DNA of 64,000 nt from Acinetobacter sp. A47. GTDB taxonomy: Bacteria; Pseudomonadota; Gammaproteobacteria; Pseudomonadales; Moraxellaceae. Each line of letters begins with the position of its first letter. The stretch's first letter is position 1. Of this stretch, positions 37,786 through 46,580 are shown one piece after another. A program made the position numbers and the translations under genes. Below the pieces are notes generated by a model, which searched no databases, was not told the DNA's origin, and worked only from the letters and a program-made list of their open reading frames with translations. The stretch spans positions 434,001 through 498,000 of the forward strand of contig NZ_JSUS01000071.1 in assembly GCF_000805455.1 (NCBI RefSeq), read 5' to 3'.

Positions 37786-38706
37786 TTAATACAATACCGA
37801 GTTCTGCTGTTTCAGCCCGGCAAACTTTTTGACCAGAAAATCGATCAATAATTTCATCGATGGCAGTAGTCCACGTCTGGAGGTATACACCAGATGGATC
37901 AGCTCAGGCTTGGGTTGCCATTCGGGCAAAACATGAATCAGGCGGCCCTGTCTGATATCCTCGGCCACCATCAGTTCCGGCAATTTTGCCACGCCCAGAC
38001 CTTGCAAGGTAGCTTCCCTAAGCGCAGTCAGATCGGTGGTGGTCAGTCGTGGATGACACTGTACTTTCAGTTCCTTTTCATCTTGCGAAAATAATTGCCA
38101 ATGATATTCAGGTGCAAAGGATTCCATCATCAACACCGGAAATTGTGTTAACTGCTGCGGTTCAGTAATCGAATAAAACTGATGTAACAGGTCTGGGCTG
38201 GCCACAATAAACTGCCGTGCCAGTGCCAGCTCCCGCACAATCAAATCACTGTCTGCCAGAGGCAAAGGCCGGATGCGTACCGCCAGGTCAAAACGTTCGT
38301 TGATCAAATCTACACGGCGATTGGTGGCTTCCACATGCAGACTGATCTTGGGATATAGCTGCAAAAACTCGTTCAGCATCTGGCTAAGATTGATATGTAA
38401 TAAATTGGTCGGACAAGACAATTTGATCAGTCCACGCGGCTCCGCAGTTAAAAACTCGATAGCCTCCTCGGCGGCCTCAGCTTCAATCAACATGGCCTTG
38501 CAATGCTGGTAATAGATTTTCCCGACCTCGGTAATCGAGACCTGTCGGGTGGTCCGGTTGATCAGCTTGACTCCGAGACGTTCCTCCAGCTCGGCAATGC
38601 GGCGGCTCAATAAGGATTTGGTGACCATCAGTTCCTGACTGGCAGCAGAAAAACCACCGCAATCGATGACTTTGACAAAGAAATATAAGTCATTTAAATC
38701 TTTCAT
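37786..38706 (-). CDS. LysR-family transcriptional regulator, copy B
   Basis: 306 residues. The N-terminal helix-turn-helix, F-S-A-A-S-Q-E-L-M-V-T-K-S-L-L-S-R-R-I, and much of the sensor domain align with copy A at 36851-37777, so the two are related. It is divergent from the hydrolase at 38843 with a 136-base gap, the classic layout for a LysR regulator and its target. Confidence 0.92.
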   Translation of the reverse strand: MKDLNDLYFFVKVIDCGGFSAASQELMVTKSLLSRRIAELEERLGVKLINRTTRQVSITEVGKIYYQHCKAMLIEAEAAEEAIEFLTAEPRGLIKLSCPTNLLHINLSQMLNEFLQLYPKISLHVEATNRRVDLINERFDLAVRIRPLPLADSDLIVRELALARQFIVASPDLLHQFYSITEPQQLTQFPVLMMESFAPEYHWQLFSQDEKELKVQCHPRLTTTDLTALREATLQGLGVAKLPELMVAEDIRQGRLIHVLPEWQPKPELIHLVYTSRRGLLPSMKLLIDFLVKKFAGLKQQNSVLY

Positions 38707-38842
38707 CTTATTTGCTCGACCTGTATGTACTCAGCAGTATTATTCTTCTAGCATGACAATATATCCTATTACAGATATTTTTCAGCCATCGTCCTGCCTA
38801 TATCATCAATTATACCAACCATAACAGGATGAGGATACAACA

Positions 38843-39520
38843 ATGACAACACCAGCAAATTTCAATGGTCAGGCCCCCGTGATTGATGTCAATGATACAG
38901 TGATGCTATTGATCGACCATCAGAGCGGCTTGTTCCAGACCGTCGGTGATATGCCCATGCCCGAGTTACGTCAGCGTGCTGCTGCCTTGGCCAAAATTGC
39001 CAGTCTGGCTAAAATTCCGGTGATCACCACGGCCTCCGTTCCACAAGGTCCCAATGGACCGCTGATTCCCGAGATTCATGCCAATGCACCGCATGCACAA
39101 TATATCGCACGCAAAGGTGAAATCAATGCCTGGCACAATCCGGACTTTGTCAATGCCGTAAAAGCGACGGGACGTAACACCCTGATTATTGCAGGGACCA
39201 TTACCAGCGTGTGTATGGCTTTCCCTGCGATTAGTGCGGTTGCTGAAGGCTATAAAGTGTTTGCCGTGATTGATGCTTCGGGCACCTATAGCAAAATGGC
39301 AGAAGAAATTACCTTGGCCCGTGTGGTACAGGCAGGTGTGGTGCCAATCGATACTGCAGCAGTAGCCTCTGAAATCCAGCGTAGCTGGAACCGTGATGAT
39401 GCACAGCAATGGGCACAGGTCTATACCCAGATTTTCCCTGCCTACCAGTTACTGATCGAAAGCTACAGCAAAGCGCAGGCTGTGGTTCAGAATAATGAAA
39501 TACTGGACTCGGCCCGCTAA
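38843..39520 (+). CDS. Isochorismatase-superfamily hydrolase, second paralogue
   Basis: 225 residues. Catalytic residues Asp25 (L-L-I-D-H-Q), Arg90 (Y-I-A-R-K) and Cys124 (T-S-V-C-M-A) align with those of the YcaC-like protein at 36155, as do G-P-N-G-P-L and E-I-N-A-W. Its leader, GAGGATACAACA before the ATG, nearly repeats that of the first copy (AAGGATACAACC). It is divergent from LysR copy B. The substrate is unknown. Confidence 0.9.
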   Translation: MTTPANFNGQAPVIDVNDTVMLLIDHQSGLFQTVGDMPMPELRQRAAALAKIASLAKIPVITTASVPQGPNGPLIPEIHANAPHAQYIARKGEINAWHNPDFVNAVKATGRNTLIIAGTITSVCMAFPAISAVAEGYKVFAVIDASGTYSKMAEEITLARVVQAGVVPIDTAAVASEIQRSWNRDDAQQWAQVYTQIFPAYQLLIESYSKAQAVVQNNEILDSAR

Positions 39521-39534
39521 GCCCAGTCAGAGTG

Positions 39535-39571
39535 AAAAAAGCCAGTCATGAATGGGCATGACTGGCTTTTT
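39535..39571. terminator. Bidirectional terminator after the second hydrolase
   Basis: A 13-bp stem, AGCCAGTCATG / CATGACTGGCT, has a six-base loop with A and T runs on either side. It serves the hydrolase and possibly convergent gabD. Confidence 0.88.
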
Positions 39572-39629
39572 ATCAAACTTGTGCTGTGTAGCACCTCGCT
39601 AAGCTAAAACATGAAACGTTTTTTATGTC

Positions 39630-41078
39630 TTATTCAGATAAATCCACACACAGATATTTCATTTCGGTATATTCCTCAATACCGAATTTTGAACCTTCAC
39701 GGCCTAAGCCTGACTGTTTCACCCCACCAAAAGGTGCAACTTCATTGGAAATCGCACCGGTATTGATGCCGACCATGCCGTATTCCAGTGCTTCACCGAC
39801 TCGCCATTGACGGGCCGTACTCTGGGTAAATAAATACGCTGCCAGACCAAACTCGGTATCGTTCGCCATCGCTACCGCTTCATCTTCAGTTTTAAAACGG
39901 AATAAAGGTGCCAGCGGCCCGAAGGTTTCTTCTTTAGACACCTTCATGTCCTGGGTGACCCCCGTCAATACGGTCGGTTCAAAGAAAGTGCCACCTAAAG
40001 CCGAACGTTGTCCACCAATACGTAGCGTTGCCCCTTTGGCAGTTGCATCAGCAATATGCGACTGGACTTTGGCAATCGCATCTTCATCAATCAGTGGCCC
40101 CTGGGTTGAACCTTCCTGACGGCCATCGCCCACTTTCAACTTAGACACCGCTTCCACCAGACGATCTGCCAAAGCATCGTAAATACCATCTTGCACATAA
40201 ATACGATTGGCACATACACAGGTCTGACCGCTATTGCGGTATTTGCTGGCCATAATGCCCTGCACGGCCTGCTCGAGGTTGGCATCATCAAATACCAGTA
40301 CTGGCGCATTTCCACCTAGCTCAAGTGAAAGCTTTTTGATGCTTGGTGCACATTGCTGCATCAAGATACGACCGACCTGGGTTGAACCGGTGAAGCTAAG
40401 CTTACGCACAATATCGCTTTCGCATAAGGTTTTGCCGACTTCAACCGCATCACCGCTGATATTGATTAAAAGATCGACAGGCAAGCCAGCCTGTAAAGCC
40501 AAGACTTCAAGCGCATAAGCGGTTAATGGGGTCTGCTCTGCAGGTTTGACCAGCATGCTACAGCCAGCCGCAAGCGCAGGAGCTGCCTTACGGGTAATCA
40601 TCGCTGCCGGAAAATTCCACGGCGTAATGGCCGCAGTCACCCCAATCGCCTGTTTAATCACCAGTAAACGCTGGTTCGGCTGGGTAGATGTTAAAACTTC
40701 ACCATCGATACGGCGTGCCTGCTCGGCGAACCAGCGAATAAAAGAGGCTGCATAGGCAATTTCACCCCGGGCTTCAGCCAGCGGCTTACCTTGTTCAGCA
40801 GTTAAAATCTGTGCCAGATTTTCCTTATGCTCAAGCATCAGGTTATACCAGGCCAACAACACATCGGCGCGCGCCAGTGCAGTTTGCTTTTTCCAGGCAG
40901 CCTGAGCCTGGGCAGAACGCTGGATTGCCGCATCAACGGCTACACGGTCATAGGTTTTGACCCATGCCAGCGTTTCGCCTGTTGCTGCATCTTGAACCTC
41001 AATATAGTCATTTGATGCAGGCTGATGAAATGCAATATCGGGATGTTTTAAAAGATACTGCAAATTGTCTTGAATCAT
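39630..41078 (-). CDS. gabD: GabD, succinate-semialdehyde dehydrogenase
   Basis: 482 residues of the aldehyde dehydrogenase fold. General base Glu253 (L-E-L-G-G-N-A-P) and nucleophile Cys287 (G-Q-T-C-V-C-A-N-R) are in place, and the NAD(P) motif T-P-W-N-F-P-A-A is near residue 155. The second Cys two residues after the nucleophile is typical of redox-controlled GabD enzymes. It oxidises succinate semialdehyde to succinate, the last step of GABA breakdown. The start overlaps the stop of gabT by four bases (ATGA). Confidence 0.95.
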   Translation of the reverse strand: MIQDNLQYLLKHPDIAFHQPASNDYIEVQDAATGETLAWVKTYDRVAVDAAIQRSAQAQAAWKKQTALARADVLLAWYNLMLEHKENLAQILTAEQGKPLAEARGEIAYAASFIRWFAEQARRIDGEVLTSTQPNQRLLVIKQAIGVTAAITPWNFPAAMITRKAAPALAAGCSMLVKPAEQTPLTAYALEVLALQAGLPVDLLINISGDAVEVGKTLCESDIVRKLSFTGSTQVGRILMQQCAPSIKKLSLELGGNAPVLVFDDANLEQAVQGIMASKYRNSGQTCVCANRIYVQDGIYDALADRLVEAVSKLKVGDGRQEGSTQGPLIDEDAIAKVQSHIADATAKGATLRIGGQRSALGGTFFEPTVLTGVTQDMKVSKEETFGPLAPLFRFKTEDEAVAMANDTEFGLAAYLFTQSTARQWRVGEALEYGMVGINTGAISNEVAPFGGVKQSGLGREGSKFGIEEYTEMKYLCVDLSE

Positions 41079-42367
41079 GCAGGTTGCTCCATTGCTGTTA
41101 GGCGACTTGTTTCTAGCGCCACAAAACCTTGTTTCAAGATCTCCAGACCCTGACGGAATTGTGCGGTAGGAATCGTTAATGGGTATAAGAAACGAATGAC
41201 ATTACCGTATTTACCACAAGTCAGAAGTAACAAGCCATTCTCCATTGCAGCGTTTTGTACAGCTTTTGCTTGTTCTGCTGTTTCCAGCTCAACTGCCACC
41301 ATGGAACCCAGAGCACGAATATCCGTGACCACATCACCTGATGCCTGCTGAATTTCTTTCAGCGTCGCCACCAGCTCGGCACCCAGTTCATTGGCACGCT
41401 CACATAGCTGTTCTTCTTCAATCGCGTCAATAACTGCATGGGCTGCAGCAACCGCAATCGGGTTACCGGCATAAGTCCCGCCCAGACCACCCGGATTTGG
41501 CGCATCCATGACTTCTGCACGCCCGACTACACCTGAAATCGGGAAACCGCCACCCAGGCTTTTTGCCATGGTGATCAGATCGGCCTTGGTCTCGAAATGG
41601 TCCATGGCAAACAGTTTGCCAGTCCGGGCAAAACCGGTTTGCACTTCATCGGCCACCAGCAAAATACCATGCTTGTCACATAAGGCACGTAAACGTTTCA
41701 GGAAATCGGCAGGCACCACGTTGAAACCGCCTTCTCCCTGGACAGGTTCCAGAACAATCGCCGCGACATCATGCGGGGCAACATCTTCACTAAAAATATC
41801 TTCAACACTGGCAATAGCGGCCTCTACACTAATGCCCTTGGCCGGTACAGGATAACGCGCATGGAACACACCCGCTGGCATCACTCCGAAATCGCGTTTG
41901 TAAGGCGCTGTCTTACCGGTCATGGCCATGGTCATGAAAGAGCGTCCATGGAATCCGTTACCAAAGGTAATAATGCCATGACGGCCAGTATAACAACGGG
42001 CAATCTTCACCGCATTTTCAACTGCTTCTGCACCCGTGGTAAAAAAAGCAGACTTGGCAGCACCGGCAATTGGAGCACGTTCATTAATCCGCTCTGCCAG
42101 CGCCACATAACTTTCGTAAGGCGTGACCTGATAAGCCGTGTGGGTAAACTTTGTCAGTTGCTCAGTCACCGCAGCAATCACTTTGGGATGACGATGACCG
42201 GTATTGAGCACTGCAATGCCACCTGCAAAATCGATGAAAGCATTGCCATCCTTGTCCCAGATTGTGGCATTTTCCGCTTTTGCTGCATACCACTGGCACA
42301 TTACGCCCACACCACGTGGAGTGGCTTGCTGTTTACGTGTGTTAAGTGCAGAATGTTGAGCGTTCAT
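41075..42367 (-). CDS. gabT: GabT, 4-aminobutyrate aminotransferase
   Basis: 430 residues, class III PLP aminotransferase. Lys269 in M-A-K-S-L-G-G-G binds PLP; the L-V-A-D-E-V-Q-T-G-F-A-R-T-G motif carries the PLP-contacting Asp. It turns GABA and 2-oxoglutarate into succinate semialdehyde and glutamate. GAGGGA precedes the ATG. It is first in the gabT-gabD operon and divergent from the regulator gene, with an operator-like repeat between them. Confidence 0.95.
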   Translation of the reverse strand: MNAQHSALNTRKQQATPRGVGVMCQWYAAKAENATIWDKDGNAFIDFAGGIAVLNTGHRHPKVIAAVTEQLTKFTHTAYQVTPYESYVALAERINERAPIAGAAKSAFFTTGAEAVENAVKIARCYTGRHGIITFGNGFHGRSFMTMAMTGKTAPYKRDFGVMPAGVFHARYPVPAKGISVEAAIASVEDIFSEDVAPHDVAAIVLEPVQGEGGFNVVPADFLKRLRALCDKHGILLVADEVQTGFARTGKLFAMDHFETKADLITMAKSLGGGFPISGVVGRAEVMDAPNPGGLGGTYAGNPIAVAAAHAVIDAIEEEQLCERANELGAELVATLKEIQQASGDVVTDIRALGSMVAVELETAEQAKAVQNAAMENGLLLLTCGKYGNVIRFLYPLTIPTAQFRQGLEILKQGFVALETSRLTAMEQPA

Positions 42368-42488
42368 TTAATTCCCTCATATTTTCATCATCTATTACAG
42401 CGTTGCCCGACATCCAGCTTGATTTTTTCTGGGATGTTTTACAATGACTGTCTATAGCTGTAATTTCGCGCGTATGAAGGCCAGTGAC

Positions 42489-42524
42489 GAGAGCCACTTT
42501 TAAATTGAAGGAGAGAGCCAATTG
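42489..42524. promoter_or_regulatory. Predicted GabR-type operator in front of gabR
   Basis: Direct repeat GAGAGCCA at 42489-42496 and 42513-42520, start-to-start 24 bases, followed by ATTGC. The second repeat overlaps the ribosome site and touches the TTG start of the regulator. The same arrangement recurs 190 bases upstream of gabP. MocR-type regulators bind direct repeats, so self-control is likely; binding is inferred. Confidence 0.6.
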
Positions 42525-44021
42525 CGTAGTTTACTTGGAGACCATTTATTACAACGTCTCCAACAGGACATGGAAGGAAAACTACATCAACGTCTGTTTC
42601 GCTGTTTACGCGGGGCGATCATCGAAGGCGTGATCCAGCCCAAAACGCGTTTACCGGCTTCACGCGATTTAGCCAGTGAAATTCATGTTTCCCGTAATAC
42701 GGTGCTTTCAGCCTATGAACAGCTTCAGGCTGAAGGCTATCTGGAGGCACGTACCGGACATGGCACCTGGGTGGCCGAGCAATTGCCTGAAGCCTTTTTA
42801 AATACCAAGACAGATAAAAAGCTTGCTCCCCTCACCCGGCAGGAAACTTCTTTTGCCCTGTCCCAGCGCGGTTCAAGCTTGCTCGGTTATGCCGCTGCCT
42901 CACCGCATCAATGGGGGGCTTTTGTCCCGGGCGCACCCGATGTAACCGAATTTCCGCATCATATTTTCAGTCGCATACAGGCACGTCTTAGCCGTGAACC
43001 CGATATTAACCGGCTGATTTATAGCAGCGCAGGTGGCTGTATTGAATTGCGCAGCGCACTGGCTGACTATCTACGTGTGGCCCGTTCAGTACAATGTGAT
43101 GCGGACCAGATTATTATTACCGAGGGTATTCATCAGGCCATCGATCTGGTTTCACGGGCGCTCAGTGATATCGGTGACCGTGTCTGGATTGAAGACCCGG
43201 CCTATTGGGGCATGCGCAACACGCTCAGGATCAATGGACTGGATATTCAGCCCATGCCGGTTGATGCTGAAGGCATTATTCCGGAACAGCAGCCTGCCGA
43301 GCCGCCCAAACTGATTTTTGTGACGCCATCTCATCAGTATCCCCTCGGTTCGCATTTAAGTCTGGACAGAAGAAAACAGCTGATCCAGATCGCGCGTCAG
43401 CATCACAGCTGGATTGTAGAAGATGATTATGACAGTGAATTCCGCTTCTCGGGCCAGCCTTATCCTTCACTGCAAGGTCTGGAAAATGATGCGCCCGTGA
43501 TTTATATGGGCACCTTCAGTAAAACCATTTATCCGTCTTTACGGATTGGTTATGTGGTGGTACCTAAACCGCTGTTTTCGCCATTACGGATTGTGGCAGC
43601 GGAGTTATACCGGGGTGGACATCTGCTGGAACAAAAAGCCTTGGCCGAGTTTATCCGTGAAGGCCATTATGAAGCACATATCCGTCGTATGCGTTTGCTC
43701 TATGGCAAACGACGCGATTATCTGGTCAGCCTGATTAATCGCTATCTGGGAGCAGCGTTTTTGCATGAGTATGATGAAGCAGCAGGCTTACATCTGGTAC
43801 TTAAACTGCCTGCCCACTGTGACGATGTCGCCATTGCTGCCACGGCGCTGGAACGTGGTGTCAAGGTGCGTGCCCTGTCACAATATTATATGCACTCTCA
43901 TGCACACGCCCAGCGCGGACTGTTGCTGGGCTTTGCCTGTGTCAATGAAAAAGACATGGTGATGGCCTTTGGTGTGTTATTGCAATGCCTACGCGAAGCC
44001 GGGGTGACCACATTGCCTTGA
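42522..44021 (+). CDS. gabR: MocR/GabR-type regulator of GABA catabolism
   Basis: 499 residues from a TTG start preceded by AAGGAGAG. The N-terminal GntR-type winged helix (about 20-85, L-P-A-S-R-D-L-A and S-R-N-T-V-L-S-A-Y) is joined to a class I aminotransferase-like domain (about 125-495). PLP-binding Lys334 lies in G-T-F-S-K-T-I-Y-P-S-L-R. In GabR the aminotransferase fold senses GABA through PLP and turns on gabT-gabD. The divergent gabT and the shared operator motif support this here, though PdxR-like regulators look similar. Confidence 0.85.
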   Translation: MRSLLGDHLLQRLQQDMEGKLHQRLFRCLRGAIIEGVIQPKTRLPASRDLASEIHVSRNTVLSAYEQLQAEGYLEARTGHGTWVAEQLPEAFLNTKTDKKLAPLTRQETSFALSQRGSSLLGYAAASPHQWGAFVPGAPDVTEFPHHIFSRIQARLSREPDINRLIYSSAGGCIELRSALADYLRVARSVQCDADQIIITEGIHQAIDLVSRALSDIGDRVWIEDPAYWGMRNTLRINGLDIQPMPVDAEGIIPEQQPAEPPKLIFVTPSHQYPLGSHLSLDRRKQLIQIARQHHSWIVEDDYDSEFRFSGQPYPSLQGLENDAPVIYMGTFSKTIYPSLRIGYVVVPKPLFSPLRIVAAELYRGGHLLEQKALAEFIREGHYEAHIRRMRLLYGKRRDYLVSLINRYLGAAFLHEYDEAAGLHLVLKLPAHCDDVAIAATALERGVKVRALSQYYMHSHAHAQRGLLLGFACVNEKDMVMAFGVLLQCLREAGVTTLP

Positions 44022-44033
44022 ACAAAAATGAAA

Positions 44034-44064
44034 CATGGAGAATCTCCGTCGCGAGATACTCCAT
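44034..44064. terminator. Hairpin between gabR and gabP
   Basis: Stem CATGGAG-aa-TCTC pairs with GAGA-ta-CTCCATG around a six-base loop, T-rich on the leftward side. It lies between convergent gabR and gabP and could end both. Confidence 0.6.
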
Positions 44065-44091
44065 GCTTTAAAAATATTCCTTGATGGGTGC

Positions 44092-45525
44092 TCAGATCGA
44101 CTGTTTTTCCTGTACCAAGGTATTTTTCCCGAGTTTTCCTTTACTCAGTTTCTGTACCAGCATTCCCACCAGTACAATCGCCAAGGCCAGCATGGAAGTA
44201 TAGGTTACTTCTTTAAAATAAGTCCCCTCGATCAGCATGACCAGCAATGAACCGATAATGATAAAAATCACGGCATACGTCATCCATGGGAAACACCACA
44301 TTTTAAAATCAATCTGCTTGCCTTCGCGCTGGTATTGCTTACGCATCCGCAATTGTGAACAGGCAATCGCCAAATACACATACAGGGCAACCGTACCTGT
44401 TGCCATCATCAGTACATCATAGACATTCATGCTTTCGGTTGCGGTTAAATATACGGCGACAATGGCAAACAGGCTGGAAAATAAAACCCCGATCCACGGA
44501 CTGCCCTGACGGTTGGTTAGCGCCAGACATTGAGGTGCATCGCCCCGTCTGGAAAGTGAAAATAGCATACGCGAACAGGTGTACAGCGCCGAGTTAAAAC
44601 AGCTACATACCGAGGTGAGCACCACGAAATTGACAATATGACGTGCTTCGGGAATGCCCAGTGCGGTCAGGGTGACACTATAGGTGCCCCAGGTCGGATC
44701 TTTTAATAAGGGATTGTCATGTGGAATAAGACAGACGGTAATTAGCATGGAGCCGACATAAAACAATAAAATCCGCCAGACCACCGAATTAGACGCTTTA
44801 CGAATCTCTTTTTCAGGGCTTTTTGCTTCAGCAGCAGCAACTGTGACAATTTCGGCACCGACATAGGCAAACATCACCCCGAGTAAGGCAGTAATCACCG
44901 GTGCAATACCATTGGGCATGAATTCTTGCTGTAGCAGGCCGGCGGAACCTGTTTGGGCAAGTTCACCCCAAGGCCATAGATGAAAGATGGCTAAGCTGCC
45001 AATGACCAGAAAGATGATGATCGCCACCACCTTGATCAGGGCAAACCAGAACTCGAATTCACCATAGCTTTTGACATCTTTCAGGTTAACCCAGATCAGG
45101 GACACAATCACCAGTAGCATATAGCCCCAGATCGGGATAAAAGGAAACCAGCTATTTAAGATCTTGCCTGCAACATAGGCCTCCCATCCCATCAACAGGG
45201 TCCAGAAACACCAGTACAGCCAGCCTATGGAAAACCCGGCCCAGCGTCCAATGGCACGGTCTGCGTAGGTCGAAAATGACCCGCTATCCGGATTCAGTAC
45301 GGCCATTTCACCCAGCATACGCATAATGAAAAGTACCAGCAAACCACCTAAGGCATAGGCCAGGATCACTGCTGGCCCGGCAGCATAAATAACATTGCCC
45401 GAGCCGACAAACAGGGCACCACCAATGACGCCGGCAATCGAGATCATGGTCAGATGACGTGACTTCAAGCCACTTTTTAAGCCTTGTGCATGGCTGGCAT
45501 TAGAATGTTCGGGGGTTGATATCAT
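44092..45525 (-). CDS. gabP: GABA permease (APC family, GabP-like)
   Basis: 477 residues with twelve membrane segments. The start is typical of amino acid permeases of the GabP/AnsP group: L-K-S-R-H-L-T-M-I-S-I-A-G-V-I-G-G-A-L-F-V-G-S-G. GABA rather than another amino acid is inferred from the gab genes beside it and from the shared operator motif. AAGGAAG precedes the ATG. Confidence 0.88.
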   Translation of the reverse strand: MISTPEHSNASHAQGLKSGLKSRHLTMISIAGVIGGALFVGSGNVIYAAGPAVILAYALGGLLVLFIMRMLGEMAVLNPDSGSFSTYADRAIGRWAGFSIGWLYWCFWTLLMGWEAYVAGKILNSWFPFIPIWGYMLLVIVSLIWVNLKDVKSYGEFEFWFALIKVVAIIIFLVIGSLAIFHLWPWGELAQTGSAGLLQQEFMPNGIAPVITALLGVMFAYVGAEIVTVAAAEAKSPEKEIRKASNSVVWRILLFYVGSMLITVCLIPHDNPLLKDPTWGTYSVTLTALGIPEARHIVNFVVLTSVCSCFNSALYTCSRMLFSLSRRGDAPQCLALTNRQGSPWIGVLFSSLFAIVAVYLTATESMNVYDVLMMATGTVALYVYLAIACSQLRMRKQYQREGKQIDFKMWCFPWMTYAVIFIIIGSLLVMLIEGTYFKEVTYTSMLALAIVLVGMLVQKLSKGKLGKNTLVQEKQSI

Positions 45526-45891
45526 TATTATTCTTCCTTCTTTTGAGGCACATATCCCCTCTCCAGAACAAGCTGTTCCAAAGGGGCAAATATGCTCTAA
45601 ACAGCTAGTCGTTTTTATGCATCATCCATGTCTGAATATTGATATGACTTAAGCGACGGCTTCCGTATGCATAGCTCTGATACAGTTAATGTGTCGGTTC
45701 AAAAGCCAAGAAACGAGAGCCATTTTGACGATCAGGAAGGGAGCCAATTGCAGGATTTCTGTCCTATTGCAGAGACAGTGAAAGACGGGCACTTAAAAAA
45801 TATGACAACCTGTTTTCAAATCGGGCCGCCGAATAAGTGACACCATAACTATGCCCAGCTGACCCAGCTTTTTTAGCCGAACCAAGCCAAT
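45526..45891. promoter_or_regulatory. gabP upstream region with a GabR-type operator at 45715-45746
   Basis: GAGAGCCA at 45715-45722 and GGGAGCCA at 45739-45746 are again 24 bases apart and again followed by ATTGC. AGGAAGGGAGCCAATTG also recreates a ribosome site plus a TTG; the frame opened there runs only 30 codons, to a TGA near 45838, with no clear similarity. It may be a relic of a duplicated regulator gene or simply the operator. The rest of the region up to gabP shows no gene. Confidence 0.55.
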
Positions 45892-45929
45892 AAAAAAGCG
45901 AGGTATAGCCTGAGCTATCCTCGCTTTTG
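45892..45929 (-). terminator. Intrinsic terminator of ssb
   Basis: Stem AGCGAGG-t-ATAGC / GCTAT-CCTCGCT is followed, leftwards, by six T. It lies 16 bases past the ssb stop. Confidence 0.88.
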
Positions 45930-45944
45930 TACATGTGACCGAAC

Positions 45945-46529
45945 TTAGAACGGTAAATCGTCGTCCAGGTCTGCAGGCGCTGCGGCAGCAGGTTGTGGCG
46001 CTGCCTTTGGTGTATTAAAACCATTGCCAGCCTGCGGGCTACCCGCATAGTTGCCCTGATTGCCGCCATTAAAGCCGCCACCCTGACCATAACCATTCTG
46101 GTTATTGTTATAGCCTGAATTCTGGTAACCACCACCCTGATTATTATTGTTAAAGCGTGGCTGGTTAAAATCACCGCCGCCTTGCTCACCCTGCTGGCGT
46201 GTATCCAGCATCTGCATCTGGTCGCCGCGGATTTCTGTACTGTAACGTTCCTGACCATTCTGGTCAGTCCATTGGCGGGTACGCAATGAACCTTCGATAT
46301 AGACTTTTGAACCTTTGCGCAGATATTGTTGAGCAATTTCCCCTAAACGGTTATGCAGCACAATACGGTGCCATTCCGTTTGCTCTTTACGTTCACCTGT
46401 ACTCTTGTCCATCCATGACTCACTTGTTGCAATCGAGAACTGAGTGAGGGACCCGCCATTCGGGAAGGTCTTGGTTTCTGGATCACGTCCTAAAGTACCG
46501 ACTAAAATAACTTTATTCACACCACGCAT
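45945..46529 (-). CDS. ssb: Single-stranded DNA-binding protein SSB
   Basis: 194 residues. The OB fold covers 1-110 ([18 protein letters not shown]). A Gly/Asn/Gln-rich linker follows at about 115-180, and the acidic tip is D-D-D-L-P-F. The tip recruits replication and repair partners. ssb sits beside a YajR-type exporter gene, with uvrA several genes on. Confidence 0.97.
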   Translation of the reverse strand: MRGVNKVILVGTLGRDPETKTFPNGGSLTQFSIATSESWMDKSTGERKEQTEWHRIVLHNRLGEIAQQYLRKGSKVYIEGSLRTRQWTDQNGQERYSTEIRGDQMQMLDTRQQGEQGGGDFNQPRFNNNNQGGGYQNSGYNNNQNGYGQGGGFNGGNQGNYAGSPQAGNGFNTPKAAPQPAAAAPADLDDDLPF

Positions 46530-46580
46530 TAGCTGTCTTCATCCTATATATTTATATGTTTCACTTTATAAGAGTTATGA

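Noticed and set aside
45764-46336. 190-codon frame on the ssb strand
   Set aside because: Out-of-frame shadow of ssb; its low complexity mirrors the Gly/Asn-rich linker.
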